Shown piece by piece: positions 21,601-32,734 of a stretch of 64,000 bases of DNA. The translations under genes were made by a program, and so were the position numbers. Within the stretch, counting starts at the first letter, position 1; each line of letters begins with the position of its first letter. This DNA comes from Trichostrongylus colubriformis (Eukaryota; Nematoda; Chromadorea; Rhabditida; Trichostrongylidae), in contig OZ022257.1 in the NCBI GenBank assembly GCA_963978905.1, forward strand, positions 7,073,155 through 7,137,154, in the 5' to 3' direction. The notes beneath the pieces are model-generated. The model saw only the letters and a list, made by a program, of their open reading frames with translations. It did not search any database and was not told where the DNA came from.

Positions 21601-22951
21601 TGTCCTGATGGCTTCCTGCGATTGCAATCGCTTGCATGCTTCAGCAGGATGTTCATCGATTTGAATGAAATGCTGAAAATTGCGAAAATCAATTCGAGAG
21701 TGAAGCAAGGGTGAGGGGTGAGGGTCACGAGGTCGAATTTCCGCGCGGCCGCGCGCGACGAGGGGCGCGGCGGGTGCGAGTGCCAGTAGCAGGCATGGCA
21801 CCTTCATGCGAGGCAGTGTGGCATGGGTGGAAGCGAAGGCGTGACGCAGTCACGCTCGGCCTTTCTCCCACGGGCAATCGATACGGCGAGTCGTACTGGT
21901 AGCGCCGCGAGTGCACCGCCGCGAAGCGGAAATTCGACCTCGTGACCCCCACACAAGGAAGAGTTGAGTCTTCTGCCGCTCACCTTTTGGCAATGACGGC
22001 AATGGTAGTGAGACCTTTTACCATCCAGCGGGCATTCAGTAGAGGCGGTGATGAAAAGTTCGCTGCTAGCCGGCTTCTGTTTGAAGCGACACTTCGAATC
22101 TGTACAGAGGCAACCTTTAGCAGAATTGATCTTTCAGATTTTTTTTTCTCTTCGAAAGTTTGGAAGGTTATGGGTTTCATCGCGAGACCCCGCAGTATTT
22201 CAGCACTCTCGAGCAAAAAGGGTAGTGATAAGAATTAATGGTTACGTAAACCAGATCGCATCGTCGGATGTGTACACTTATGTGAAATTTTCGCGCGGCC
22301 GCGCGCGGCGAGCAACGCTGCGGATTTCCCCGCATGTGGTTGCGTACAATGCAACAATACCTTTAGAGCTTTACGCCTGAATTGATTATTTCTTAATTAG
22401 GATTGCTATCATGTATTGCTATCTTTTATTTTACTTTTTATGTTACTGTTTTGCCTTTTAAGGGCACAAAATTATTGTTTCAAAATAATGATGAGTTAAA
22501 CACTAGACCCTTGCATCCTGAACGAAATTCCAACCAACCGACCGCGGCAAGTTGTGCTGATGGCGCCGCGAGTTTGACGTCGCAAGGCGAAAATTCGACA
22601 TACGTGTACACACCCCGCATCGTCACTACCATGATTACGGCCTATTACAAGGAATGATGGGTGTGCAGTCGCATAGCGGCACTGTAAGCAGCTATTTGCC
22701 AAAGCACTTTATGTGGATTAAAATTTTGTTAAACTATAAAATAGTGTGATACATAGATTTCGTATTGAAAATACATAATATAATAACAACCAGACACTTA
22801 CCGATATGAAAGAATTCTGCATGACTGGGTGGAGCCGGGCTAGCATGAAACACAACTACGTGATTTGAAATTATCAGATCATCGTCCGCGCAAAAATAGC
22901 ATCTGAAGTGATATAACCTCATTTTCCCAAGCGTCAACCTCTGATGCCATT
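18642..22951 (-). CDS. Castor-like C2H2 zinc-finger transcription factor, 3' part
   Basis: Four exons join in phase: 22802-22951, 21984-22114, 20856-20992, 18642-18873 (stop TGA); upstream exons were not found. Exon 1 seen has FRCYFC and a later HVVVFH. Exon 2 has [12 protein letters not shown] and ends [10 protein letters not shown]. Exon 3 has [11 protein letters not shown] and a textbook C2H2 finger, C-x2-C-x12-H-x3-H (HCAVCDQGF... SIKH). The repeated layout C-x4-C ... H(Y/F)HC-x2-C recalls castor/CASZ1 fingers; this is from memory of the family and is inference. The last exon is acidic and carries PLDLSLPK, a match to the PxDLS motif that binds the CtBP co-repressor. The zinc finger is firm; the link between exon 3 and the last exon (2.0-kb intron, acceptor CAGAG) is less so. 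Likely nuclear. Confidence 0.75.
21716..21952. repeat. Inverted-repeat element, family B, in castor-like gene
   Basis: Ends GGGTCACGAGGTCGAATTTC and the complement of GAAATTCGACCTCGTGACCC, a near-perfect terminal repeat of about 20 bp. The core has GGCGGGTGCGAGTGCCAGTA and CGATACGGCGAGTCGTACTG. It lies 31 bp below the exon ending at 21984, in the following intron. Confidence 0.85.
22269..22612. repeat. Inverted-repeat element, family B variant
   Basis: Ends TGTGTACACTTATGTGAAAT and the complement of CGACATACGTGTACACAC. Both arms carry the family's CGCGCGGCCGCG / GGCGCCGCGAG core. The centre, about 200 bp, is AT-rich and unlike other family B copies, so it may hold another insertion. It sits in the intron between the exons at 21984 and 22802. 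Confidence 0.7.
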
Positions 22952-23143
22952 CTGAAGCACCCTCCATTATAGAATGAACCCCTTGAAAACCTTTTTAGGC
23001 GGTAGATAATGTTGACAAATGCTTAAGGCAAAATATCGCTGACCCCGTGTTCCACCTGGGTGCTTAGGTACGCAGCATCTGTCAACTAGAATGGTAATTA
23101 AGACGGGCATGTATCATTAAGACATTATATTGCAACGCGCCGC

Positions 23144-23300
23144 GCGGCGGACGACGCAATGGGTGCTAGCTAGCGGCTTCATATATAGTTGGGTCCTGAG
23201 GCAAAAGCATGTACCGCGCCTTATTCAAGGCGAAGAACCCGGAAATCGCCTCAGCACCCAACTACATACGGCCCCCTAGCTCGCATGTTGCATCGGAAAA
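23144..23300. repeat. Foldback element with GTTGGGTCCTGAGGC arms
   Basis: TAGTTGGGTCCTGAGGC on one side is answered by GCCTCAGCACCCAACTACATA on the other around a short centre. Related arms occur at about 380-470, 30690-30830 and 35370-35510, each with TAGCTCGCA nearby. Confidence 0.6.
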
Positions 23301-23863
23301 TTTTATTGCGACGATTCACGCTCAGTGGTGGCACATACATTCCAGTCACATTTCACTTACCCTCGTTGTGTACAGTGAGCATGCTGTCGACCAGCAAAAC
23401 GACATTTTTCTGTACCACAGCTCTCTTTTGGACGAATGAAACGAATTTGTGAGTACATCAGTCCTAAAGCCGGCATTAAAGGATACTTATTAGCATTGTA
23501 TATCACGGCGGTGTACATTCAGGTCGAATTTGAATTAAATGATGTTGAATTAAAGAAGTGGTGATTAATTTATGTCTGGTCCAAGCATTGCTTTCATGCA
23601 TGTTGAGGATTCTTGTTGAATTTGACACATAAATTTTCAAGAAACAATTACCTCTACCTTAACTACCGCCTAACCACAGATGACCGACGTTGTTCGTCTA
23701 TTAAAATGTCATCGCCATTCAAGGGGTAATTATAGATTGACGTAACCTTTCTGAAAGATCACATAACCGTATTTCAAACCACAAAAAACAGTACTGTTGA
23801 AGATTCTTGCTAGATTTGACAAAAAAGGATTTATATTTTTTTCAACTCAAAACACGGCCCTCT

Positions 23864-24042
23864 AAGGCTGGGTTCATACTTGCGCTGGCAGGGCGTGACA
23901 GCGTTCAGAGGTAACGAGGCAGAGCGGTACGGGTGAGGTGCAGAAATGACGCAGGAGTGAGACAAGATGGCACAGGCAGAGATGCAGAGACAGACAGGCA
24001 GCCACGCCCTGCTGCCGGCATCGCAAAGTATGAACGCGGCCT
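23864..24042. repeat. Foldback element, family A
   Basis: Left end diverged (GGCTGGGTTCATACTTGCGC), right end CGCAAAGTATGAACGCGGCC. The interior carries GGCAGAGATGCAGAGACAGA, shared with the copy at 26727. Confidence 0.85.
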
Positions 24043-24447
24043 CAGGAATTCCTCAATCCTTGCAGACGTCTGTTGCCTTTTGTCGTTCAAGGACAGGCAT
24101 TCAAATTTGATTATTTGCTGAAACCCTACAAATGGAGAGAGAAGATGACTTTTTGAAGAGCTGAAAACGCAATGTAGGTGAATGCACGGCACATTTCCAT
24201 GAGATGTTTTGACTCTCGCCCCAGGAATCCTCACGATGGAGCACATAACAACTTGAACAGAACCTCGGAAAGAGCATTCATAGCCACCAATATGTCTACA
24301 GAAATGAAAAGAAACGTTTTGAGTGGAGGCTGTTGATAAATGTGGCATAAAAGACAGAATTTACTGGGTACTGGTTGTGAGTGCCTGGTGCATCCCGAGA
24401 GTACCATCCCCATAGCTGCAATGTGACGGTATGAGCATAGAATGTTT

Positions 24448-24620
24448 GGCCAAGTTCATACTTTGCGCCGGTAGGGCGTGGCTGCGTTCACAGGCAGCGA
24501 GGCAGAGTGACACGGGGGAGGGCAGAGACGACGTAGTCAATGAGACAGGTGGCCCAGACGGAGACGCAGAAACATGCAGCCGAGACCTGATGCCGGCAAT
24601 GCAAAGTATGAACGCGGCTT
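24448..24620. repeat. Foldback element, family A
   Basis: Arms GGCCAAGTTCATACTTTGCG and GCAAAGTATGAACGCGGC around about 130 bp; same interior blocks as 26727-26902 (GGCAGCGAGGCAGAGTG). It lies only ~400 bp from the preceding copy. Confidence 0.85.
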
Positions 24621-24994
24621 TTGGGAACGAATTCCTAAATAATGACCGTGTCATTAGGACAGAAAGTTAGCGGCGCGTATGCCAGGTGCAACAAGATATT
24701 CCTCATCAGAGATCTTCTCATATCAAGCAAATGGCGTTTTTCACCAATTACCGTGTCTGAGGTAGAAATAAGGCGTCGAGCATGGTAATCGCCTTAGGAA
24801 TCTATCATCTAAGGATACATCAGCTCGCACGAGTGCCGTGACATTAATTCCGTGCTAGACACACCTCTAGTTAGTAGGACATTTTTGCACCATGAGTAGA
24901 AGAAAATTCTGATGACTAGAAACTGGTGAGCTAAAGGAGGATAATTAAGAAAGTCGAGTCAGGGTATTTCAGGAGCGCGGCACACCGTGTACGA

Positions 24995-25130
24995 ATTAAA
25001 GATCTCGTCCACGAAAACTCAAATTCTTCCGTTACCCACATTTTCATGTTGTATTTGCTTACTTGCTTATTAAGGGGAGCATGCAAAGTTTCATGCGAAA
25101 AACAAGAATTCGCCAAAGACAGAGCTTCTC
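24995..25130. repeat. Family C fragment (one arm)
   Basis: Only one arm is kept: CCACGAAAACTCAAATTC, GTTACCCACATTTTCATG, TTGTATTTGCTTAC and GTTTCATGCGAAAAACAAG, in the order of the left arm at 49951. It runs into a G-rich tract (a run of G at about 25161-25170) and no complementary arm follows. Confidence 0.65.
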
Positions 25131-26054
25131 AAAATGAGGCACGACGGCGTGGGTTGTCCGAGGGGGGGGGGGGTAGGGGAAGACGCTGAAAGACTGCAAA
25201 GAGGCGACGACCACGTGGTCAGGGACGCAGAGTGGGGAGCAAACCAGCTGTGGGCGCAAAAATTTGAACTGTGCTCTGCCCGCCGACAGCTGTTCGAATG
25301 TTGCTCGGCGGGAATTCGAACGAGCTGCTACTTTTTCGTTTTTCACTTCTGCAGTGGAATAAAAGGAATCTTCTTATTATCCGAAGACTGTAAAGAGCTT
25401 CGAAGTCATAGAGAAAACGAGGGAATTATTTGACAGAGCATCTTACTGGGGAGAGAGCGCATCTAAAAGGGACTCTAGCATGTGATGAGTTCGAAGGGAA
25501 CGTAAAAGATGTATCTGAGCAGTAGTATGTCTTGACCTCGTTAGTGGTTGGCAACGACGTCGTTTCCATGCCCTCCGATGGTCGAGTTGCTGAGGAAACC
25601 TCAACGTATTGCATAATATATACGACCACACACACAGACAGACCGACATACACAATATACACTGGAGGTTCAGAAGATCGATGGCCGTCGCAAATGAGGA
25701 AAAGAAAAAATAGATGAAAAATGAAGTGGTGAGAGAGGATGGGAAGTGGTACTAGTAACCGTAGTGTGATAAGTAACATCAATAGTGATCCGATTGTAGA
25801 ACTGAGAGATCCCTGAGACAAACATACATATAAGCTGTAAAAAAAGGAATTAACTATAATGCGAAAGTGTATCTTCGTAGGGCTTCAGTAGACAAACCCA
25901 GCCCCTTCCCTAACAAACGCCGCCCTCTTCCAACAGCTCCACAATTCCACAAATAAAACAAACGCGACTCTCCATAGCCATACCATACTCCCCATAAAAT
26001 ATCCTATTAGCGCATACAGACCACGTTTTGAACAGGTACCAAGTTTTCAAAATT

Positions 26055-26545
26055 AATGCAGGAGTACTTAAAGACACAAGAAGGGGTAATTTTGGCCTAC
26101 GGTAAAACAGACGTAGTTCGGACGAGTTTAAGTGGCCACCATTGCACAAACTCGCCAATTTGACGCCTTAGCATGGTGCCAAGAGGAGATGTTTTTATTA
26201 TAAAGTTGTTCTTTCCTTTTGATTTTTCCTTTGTTCTTTCTTAAACTGTTTCTTGATGTACTTACATGAATGCTAATGTAGTTGGGAATGGCCACTCCAC
26301 TGCACTGGTAGTCAGGTGCTACAACTAACGTTAGCCCGCAGCCCGTCTCCTACAGCGGACAACTCGGAAAGTCAGAGTGTTGATGCGAATGTAGTGCGAG
26401 TATACACCATTGGGTCGCGCTTTTGAATCCGGGTTTTTTCGCCTATTATTGCTTCTAACCCTTAGTGTTTGTTGCAAACTGCGCATTTCTTTGCATGTTC
26501 CTCTTGTTTTGGACCCCTTCCGGTTCCTTCAAGGGCACAGTTCAC
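26055..26545 (+). repeat. Dispersed ~490-bp repeat, copy 1
   Basis: About 490 bp matching 32735-33215 in the opposite orientation. Shared blocks include GACGCCTTAGCATGGTGCCA, AGTTGGGAATGGCCACTCCA, GTCTCCTACAGCGGACAACT and CCCCTTCCGGTTCC. I see no reading frame common to both copies, no terminal inverted repeat and no transposase, so the type is unknown. A small frame here ending CFICGIVELLEEGGVC is not supported in the second copy. Confidence 0.8.
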
Positions 26546-26726
26546 GATATGAGTATCGTGGTCCCATCCGCGAGTAGACTCATTCATAACGGTTAAGCGT
26601 GTGCCGTCATCGCAGCGCGGTGGTGAGTGCTAAAAGTGCAATAAATCCGTACTGAGATGACGGCCACCTTTTCAAGATGGTCCACACCTATCCACAATTA
26701 AGCCAGCGGGGCAGCGCTGGCTCCTA

Positions 26727-26902
26727 GGCCGCGTTCATACCTTACGCAGGCAGGGCGCGGCTTCGTTCACAGGCAGCGAGGGAGAATGGCACGGGAGATA
26801 CAGAGACGACGTGGGTAACGAGACAGGGTGGCACAGGCGGAAGTGCAGAGACAGCAGGCAGGCATGCCCTGCTGCCGGCACCGCAAAGTAGGAACGCGGC
26901 CT
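26727..26902. repeat. Foldback element, family A, well-preserved copy
   Basis: About 176 bp from GGCCGCGTTCATACCTTACG to CGCAAAGTAGGAACGCGGCC. The interior has GGCAGCGAGGGAGAATGGCA and GCAGAGACAGCAGGCAGGCA. It is a useful reference for judging the interrupted copy at 53208-53568. Confidence 0.9.
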
Positions 26903-27675
26903 TACGTGTATGAGAGGCGAAATATCGACTGCGATAAGATAGTATAGGGGAAATTCTCATAGTAACAGCAATCTTATCGTATGATACTATCACGTGAGAA
27001 CTCGTACAAATCCTTGCCTATATACCGCATATTCGTTGAAGTCGGAAGTCAGAAACTTTTCCAGATTTTTGATATTGATTTGAAAGTTTTCCTTGATTTT
27101 TTCTTCACTTTTGCGTTCCTTAGCACCTCCAGTCTTTGTGGAGATCGACAAGACCGAAAATTATCGTGAGTTGTGCCTTCAACGTTATATGTAGCTCGAA
27201 GACGGATAGCAAAAATCAAGGAGTAGTCTTGTTGTAGCCCAGGATTTCGACATGAGGCGAATTTTGGGCTCCAATCACTGTTGTATCTACTGGACGTCGT
27301 CTTTTAGTATATGACCGTTCGCTGTGAAACACGTCGCAGCTTGAATAGAAAGATTTTTTCTAAGATTTTCCTTAAAAAAAGCTTGCTTTTCTTCGCTGAA
27401 CTGCTGCACCAACGTACCCACTTTGATATTTATACTATTCATACATGTAGACTTACACGGACGTCCATTTATTTATCCATCCAATTATTTTGTTATTTAT
27501 TCAGATCATTTCGAAAAGCGCTACGTCTTGAACTAATTCGCCGTCAGCTATAGCATAGAGTAACGAAATGCGCTTTATGATCAAGGAATCGCGAGCAGTT
27601 GCGCAACGTCAAACATTGGACATATCAGCGGACCATTGATGAGCGATGGTTTTTCCGTAGGGTGTGTACGTTCAT

Positions 27676-27823
27676 ACCGCATTCATACTTTGCGCACTGA
27701 CGCAGGCACTGGCAACCACTGCGTCTAAATCATTGGCTTGCCGCTGACTACGGCGTCCAGCACATTGTTTTGAGGCCGTTACCGCCGATGCCGGCGTCAG
27801 TACGCAAAGTATGAACGCGGCTC
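27676..27823. repeat. Foldback element, family A variant
   Basis: Outer ends ACCGCATTCATACTTTGCGC and GCAAAGTATGAACGCGG. The inner part, with GACGCAGGCACTGG and GCCGATGCCGGCGTCAGTA, differs from other family A copies, resembling a chimera with family F (GCACCGACGCC). Confidence 0.75.
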
Positions 27824-28339
27824 TTCGTCGTCACAAACACGACGACAACCACATGAGGTGCCCCCTGCTCGCACACCATGCTGCGAAATTCTAACGTGAA
27901 ATTACTCACCTCTTTTTGTCTTGCTCCCCATCCCACTGTAACGTGACCTTACCCACGACCATAACTAACCGCTTTGCAAGTGCTCGCCTTAATGAACCTT
28001 ATTTTGCACAAATTAACACCAGTGTTGAAGGAGTGCGTGATGCTGGAGTGATGCAGTACAGTTCAATGAAAAAAGGATTCAGGGCAAGAATTTATCATAC
28101 ACAAAAACGAATCCAACAAAATTTATTGAGCAATGGCGTTAATGAGGTAATGCCCATCACGGAGGAATTCTGATGAGACTGTTGTTTCAACAGCAATCAG
28201 GGACATAAGACATAATTAAAAAGGCAATAACGAAGAAATAACACCTTCTTCTCCGTCTCTGGTCATGCAAAAGGCATCTCATGTTTTACGTCTCTGACGT
28301 GCTACATGTACTTAGCTAAACCAAGCTATGCAAAAATAT

Positions 28340-29190
28340 TAGGTTGGACGGGAAGTTCTGGGACACCTTGTGAGAAAAATTCAATTTATTTTAATTTTAC
28401 TCACATGTAACTTCAGTCACCAAAGTATGCACCATCGTGATCTACAATGTACTGCCAACGCTCAGGAAGATCGTAGATACCCTTCCGGTAGAATTCGGGA
28501 GACTTCTGGTCAAAGAAGTTCTGGAGCCCGCTCTTGAGATCGTCGTCATCTTTGAACTGTCGCCCGTCAAGGAAGTGGCTCAACGACCGGAATAGGTGGT
28601 AGTCAGTTGGGGACATGTCCGGGGAATATGGTGGGTGGGGAAGCGTCGTCCAGCCGAGGTCCTGGATCCTTTGACACGCCAACTTTGCCACATGTGGGTG
28701 AGCGTTATCGTGGAGGAAGAGGTCTTGGTCCATTTTTCCGGTAAGTTTTGGCGCTCCGGTGTCCAATTGCCTGCAGTAGAGATCGGCAGTGGCTGTCGTG
28801 TTGGATGGTAACAGTTTCCTATTTTTTTGAAAATTTTCAAAAAAAAAAGTTTTTTTCTCAATGCAATTTTTTGAATATTTTCCTGTTCCAATTTGAGCCG
28901 ATCGAGCCATCGGGCTGCCGCCATATGAGAGACAGTACCTGGGTCCATCGACTGGTTAATTTTGTTAGTGGCCTCGCATGCTGAGGAACCGAGGCGGTGT
29001 TCGTGAATTTCGCACCTTTCGCGAAATTGCCGTAAATTCACTGCTAGTTGAAGCCGTAGAGAATATGAATGTGCTATTCAGAAGCCCTTTTCAGACGCTT
29101 CATATACCCCCCACTACCAAATGCTCCCGAAGCTTTACAGGTTTCTACAGGAAAAAACAAAAAGTGTCCCAGAACTTCCCGTCCAACCTA
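28340..29190 (-). mobile_element. Internally deleted mariner-family element
   Basis: About 850 bp bounded by TA, with inverted ends GGTTGGACGGGAAGTTCTGG / complement; the repeat extends through GGACAC. It carries a broken transposase (separate entry). Autonomous mariners are about 1.3 kb, so roughly a third is lost. It lies just downstream of the Nudix gene's 3' end. Confidence 0.93.
28413..29041 (-). pseudogene. Mariner transposase remnant, first catalytic Asp lost
   Basis: Two frames overlap. The N-terminal part (to 29041) has a helix-turn-helix piece, CEATNKINQSMDPGTVSH. The C-terminal part (28413-28910) has HDNAHPHVAKLACQRIQ, then HPPYSPDMSPTDYHLF. The two aspartates of the D34D pair are present with exactly 34 residues between them. 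The central region that would carry the first catalytic Asp is deleted and replaced by an A/T-run junction with a frameshift. Inactive; it may still be mobilised in trans. Confidence 0.92.
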
Positions 29191-29362
29191 ATATGTAGAA
29201 TGTCTAGCATAAATTATCGCTCCATGAGATTTCATCGATAACACTATTGGGATAGTGGGATAAACAACTACTAAGGATATTGGAGTTAACAATAACTGTG
29301 AACTATAATATATGCAAGTAAGATTTTTAATATTTACAAAAAAGTAAGTAGTCTCTATGACA

Positions 29363-32300
29363 TTAATAGAATGGCATCCGTAGATTATCTTGGTAGTCAT
29401 TTGGTGCTATGATGAGAAGTAACTGATGAAGCATGATGGCCGATAGACCCCAGATACGAAATTCACGTGGTAAAAACTCCTCCGAATTGTGTGAGATCAC
29501 CTGAAACCCAGTCAGATAGGGGACGGACATACTGGACCTGCAACAAGTCACGACAGGCAAAATCTCTCCTTTTAGGCCATCTGAAGGAGCCAACAGGTGA
29601 TTTTCTGTGCTCATGATAGCCGAAATTCGTATTATTCCAACGATGCAACGCAACCGCACGCGGCACAACCCAACCACTCGTTGAGATATGCGAAAAACTT
29701 CTGCCATTGGGTCATCCCATAAGTAGTGTCGCTCTTTTCAAACGGAAATTTTTCTCAAAAAATTGCAAGTTTTGCAACATGTCATACATCTCTCGAAAAA
29801 GTTTTTCTGCTCCATAAAATGGCGTGTTCATTTCCTGTGTGCGTCATAATGGGACTGATTTTCAGGCCGACGAAGTGGTTGGTTTAGTTGACGAAAATTG
29901 TCCAAACTGGCAACTAATTACAACTTATCTTCCACTCCAGAGAGAACAATCAATTATAAGTTTCTTGCTAGACCCAGATTTCTTCTAAAGTCCCACCAAT
30001 CGATTGCATGAGAAGTCGCGTCGCTCTTTTTCCGCGTTCAGTTATCCACCACAACCAGTGATTTTTTTGAGAAATTCTTCGAATCAAGGCAGTAAAATTT
30101 TTCTAGCTAGTCAGTTACAAGCAGATGTAATGAGTAGGGACTCGAAAACTTATTTAACGGCTTGAGATTCTGTTGAAAAAAAATAAATTGAGAATCAATG
30201 TCGTCTGGGCCGCTATCACATAGTTTTAAAATTCAATATAAATCACAACCAAAACGAAACCGAAACATGTCTTCGGTAGAGCAGAAAACACTTTCCTAAT
30301 GATCTATAAAGCAAGGCTGAGTATGGGATTTCAGAGTGAAAACTTCATTTTGAATACACGTGCGTGCTGGACATGCAAAATTCCAGAAGAAAAATTGAAA
30401 AAATTTCGTACAAAGAGGACTAACCGTGAAATTCTTGCTGAAAAATACCGGCAAGGTATATTCAGCCTTCTTTGACAAAAATCGTGTATATCCTGTCGAT
30501 TGATATAACTCCTCTACTGGAGCGGAGAACAGTGTCTGGACCTGAAATTCACAACACAATATTTGCAGAAAAATTGGTTGAACATTTTTTCCATAGTTGG
30601 AAGCGTTCGGCATGCTTTTTCAAATTTTCTAATCACTCGATTTGCATTTCAGAAAATCTCCGTCGCGACGTAAGGTACGGGCTGAGGGGATGATGGTGGA
30701 ACTGCTCGTCCCTAGAGCCACGATGGTGTCCTACACTTTATTTTGGGCGAGGGGCACGGTTGTCGCCTCAGAACCCGACTACGTACGGCACCCCTAGCTC
30801 GCACTCATGGCGTCGTTCACACACTCGGCTATGCGACTTCCGACTTGCTGACATACACTTCTTCTTACCACGTACTGCGAACAAAAAAAAATTTACCTCT
30901 CTCTTATTAACGTATTCACTTTTCAAGGCATCGTAATCAATGCATCCGACTATTGGCACCACCGTACTGGTCATCGTTCGTGTGAATACCGGCTTCAGTC
31001 GACCCCATACTTCCACTGATTTCGGTTCGATACCTATTTCTTCCTGAGTTTCTCGGAGAGCTGCCTAAATAGGAATCACAGCCCCAGTTCCAATGAGTGA
31101 ATTCTTTCTTCAAAAAGAAAAAAAAAAGTTCATAGAGTCGTCGATTTCAAAAACGAATCGATCGATGGTAATTACCAATCTTCCCCAAAAATATGCAAAC
31201 GGGAAAGAGCAACTTCAGCAAACCATAGGCAAGACAACTACATTTTGCGACACGAAATTCCATGTAAAATTCGAACCACATCAACTCACGGAATTGTCTA
31301 ATTAGGCGATTTCGCTACCTCCACATTATATAACCCATAGCCCGCGCGAACGACGTCATTGAAACAGTTCCTCTGGTAATGGATGCGCTTACAGGTCGCC
31401 TTCGTAATGCGGATTATATGTAAAACCACTTAATGCAGTCGTAAAATCATTCCAAAAATTTACTTTTGAAGTTTTCGTATTCCACGAATTTGGTCCAATT
31501 TATACCAATTTGCATGCGGATGTGCATGATCCTCATTTAAGTGTTTGCCCAGCTGTATTGAAATTTCATAAAGGTAGACTGACTTCAGCAAATACAGTCA
31601 ATCGATTTTATGTTAAAAATATAGACCAACCTGCTCAACAGTTTCTCCCTTCTCCATTCTACCACCTGGAAAGCACACCTCACCGCGATGGGTTTTCAAA
31701 TGAATAGATCGTTTTGTGAACAGTACGGATGGTGTTGAATTCACTTCTAAGAGAGGGACCAGTACCTGTATTGCATTCTTAAATTGGAAAAACAACTTCA
31801 CATCCATACTTATCAAAAATTGAATTGGGAAAAAATGATTTCACCTTGGTTATTAACAAAATTCATCTACTCCTTACCGACATAGCCGCTGGAGCTTTTG
31901 ACAGACGAGGATGCATTGGGATTGCATTCTTCTCCGTTAATTTCTGAAACTTCCAAATATGTAATAGCGTAAAGGCTGAAATCAACCATGTTCTCAAACA
32001 ATTGCAACACTGAAGGGTGAATCAAGAGTTAAGAATTCCTCAAAAGGGGTTCGTGAATTTGTGTTGAAATGAGGGGGTCTTATTGAGGGGAGCAAATCCT
32101 GGAGGAGTTCTGAACAGACTGCAACTTTATAGTAATTTTGGGAGGCCAGCTGGTCTCTAAAAAAGGTGTCGATCGAAAATTAGGTGATTAATAGGAAGGA
32201 GAGTCATCGTATTATCAGCGCAGATTTGGAAAGCGTCGTTTCCCGATCATTTCTTCGACACAATGCTTGACTCAGATAGAAGTCTTGGGCGAAGTGAACT

Positions 32301-32395
32301 GGTTCGATTCTACACAAATTCAAAAAAAGGGCCAAACTCACCTTCACGAACATTTCCTTTGTTAAATTCCCGAACGTCCTGCATGATTGCTGCAT
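29363..32395 (-). CDS. Nudix hydrolase, CoA-diphosphatase type (NUDT7/8 family), complete
   Basis: Six exons join in phase: 32342-32395, 31878-31943, 31631-31777, 30897-31064, 30425-30541, 29363-29500 (stop TAA). The product is 229 aa. The UPF0035 signature of CoA pyrophosphatases is present (FTKRSIHLKTHRGEV, then FPGG). The Nudix box G-x5-E-x7-RE-x2-EE-x-G is complete, but an intron splits it between GGRMEKGETVEQ and AALRETQEEIGI. Family members hydrolyse CoA or acyl-CoA to 3',5'-ADP and phosphopantetheine in mitochondria or peroxisomes. The start MQQSCRTFGNLTKEMF could be a mitochondrial presequence. The C-terminus is MPFY, with no SKL-type peroxisomal signal. C. elegans relatives are ndx-3 and ndx-8; I cannot choose between them. 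Confidence 0.93.
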
Positions 32396-32734
32396 GACAC
32401 TGCTACCAATACTGTAAAGAGTATATTTACAGCCATTATAATTACTTATATTGATCAATTACTACTTCAATTATGCAACAGATGACGGATACGGCAGCGC
32501 ACTGTCACCACCGTGGCATGGTAGTATGACTGTCGGCGGTTATGACAGCTAGAACCCTTCCACGAGATTCAATCACGCGATTCTAATACGAAAGCAGTTT
32601 TAACAACTTGTTTGCCTATAATGTGCAAAATTTCAGTTTATTGTTAAAAATGTTGGCCATGAATAATGTTGGTCTATTACCCACCTTAGGAGCACTTTTT
32701 TATTTACACTAACCTCACAAGAGGATCGCCGAAC

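Noticed and set aside
25426..25821. 131-residue minus frame
   Set aside because: Another frame of similar quality overlaps it on the same strand and a third on the plus strand; no domain and no clear splice sites.
27916..28173. 85-residue plus frame (MSCSPSHCNVTLPTT...)
   Set aside because: Reads somewhat like protein but has no recognised domain or splice partner.
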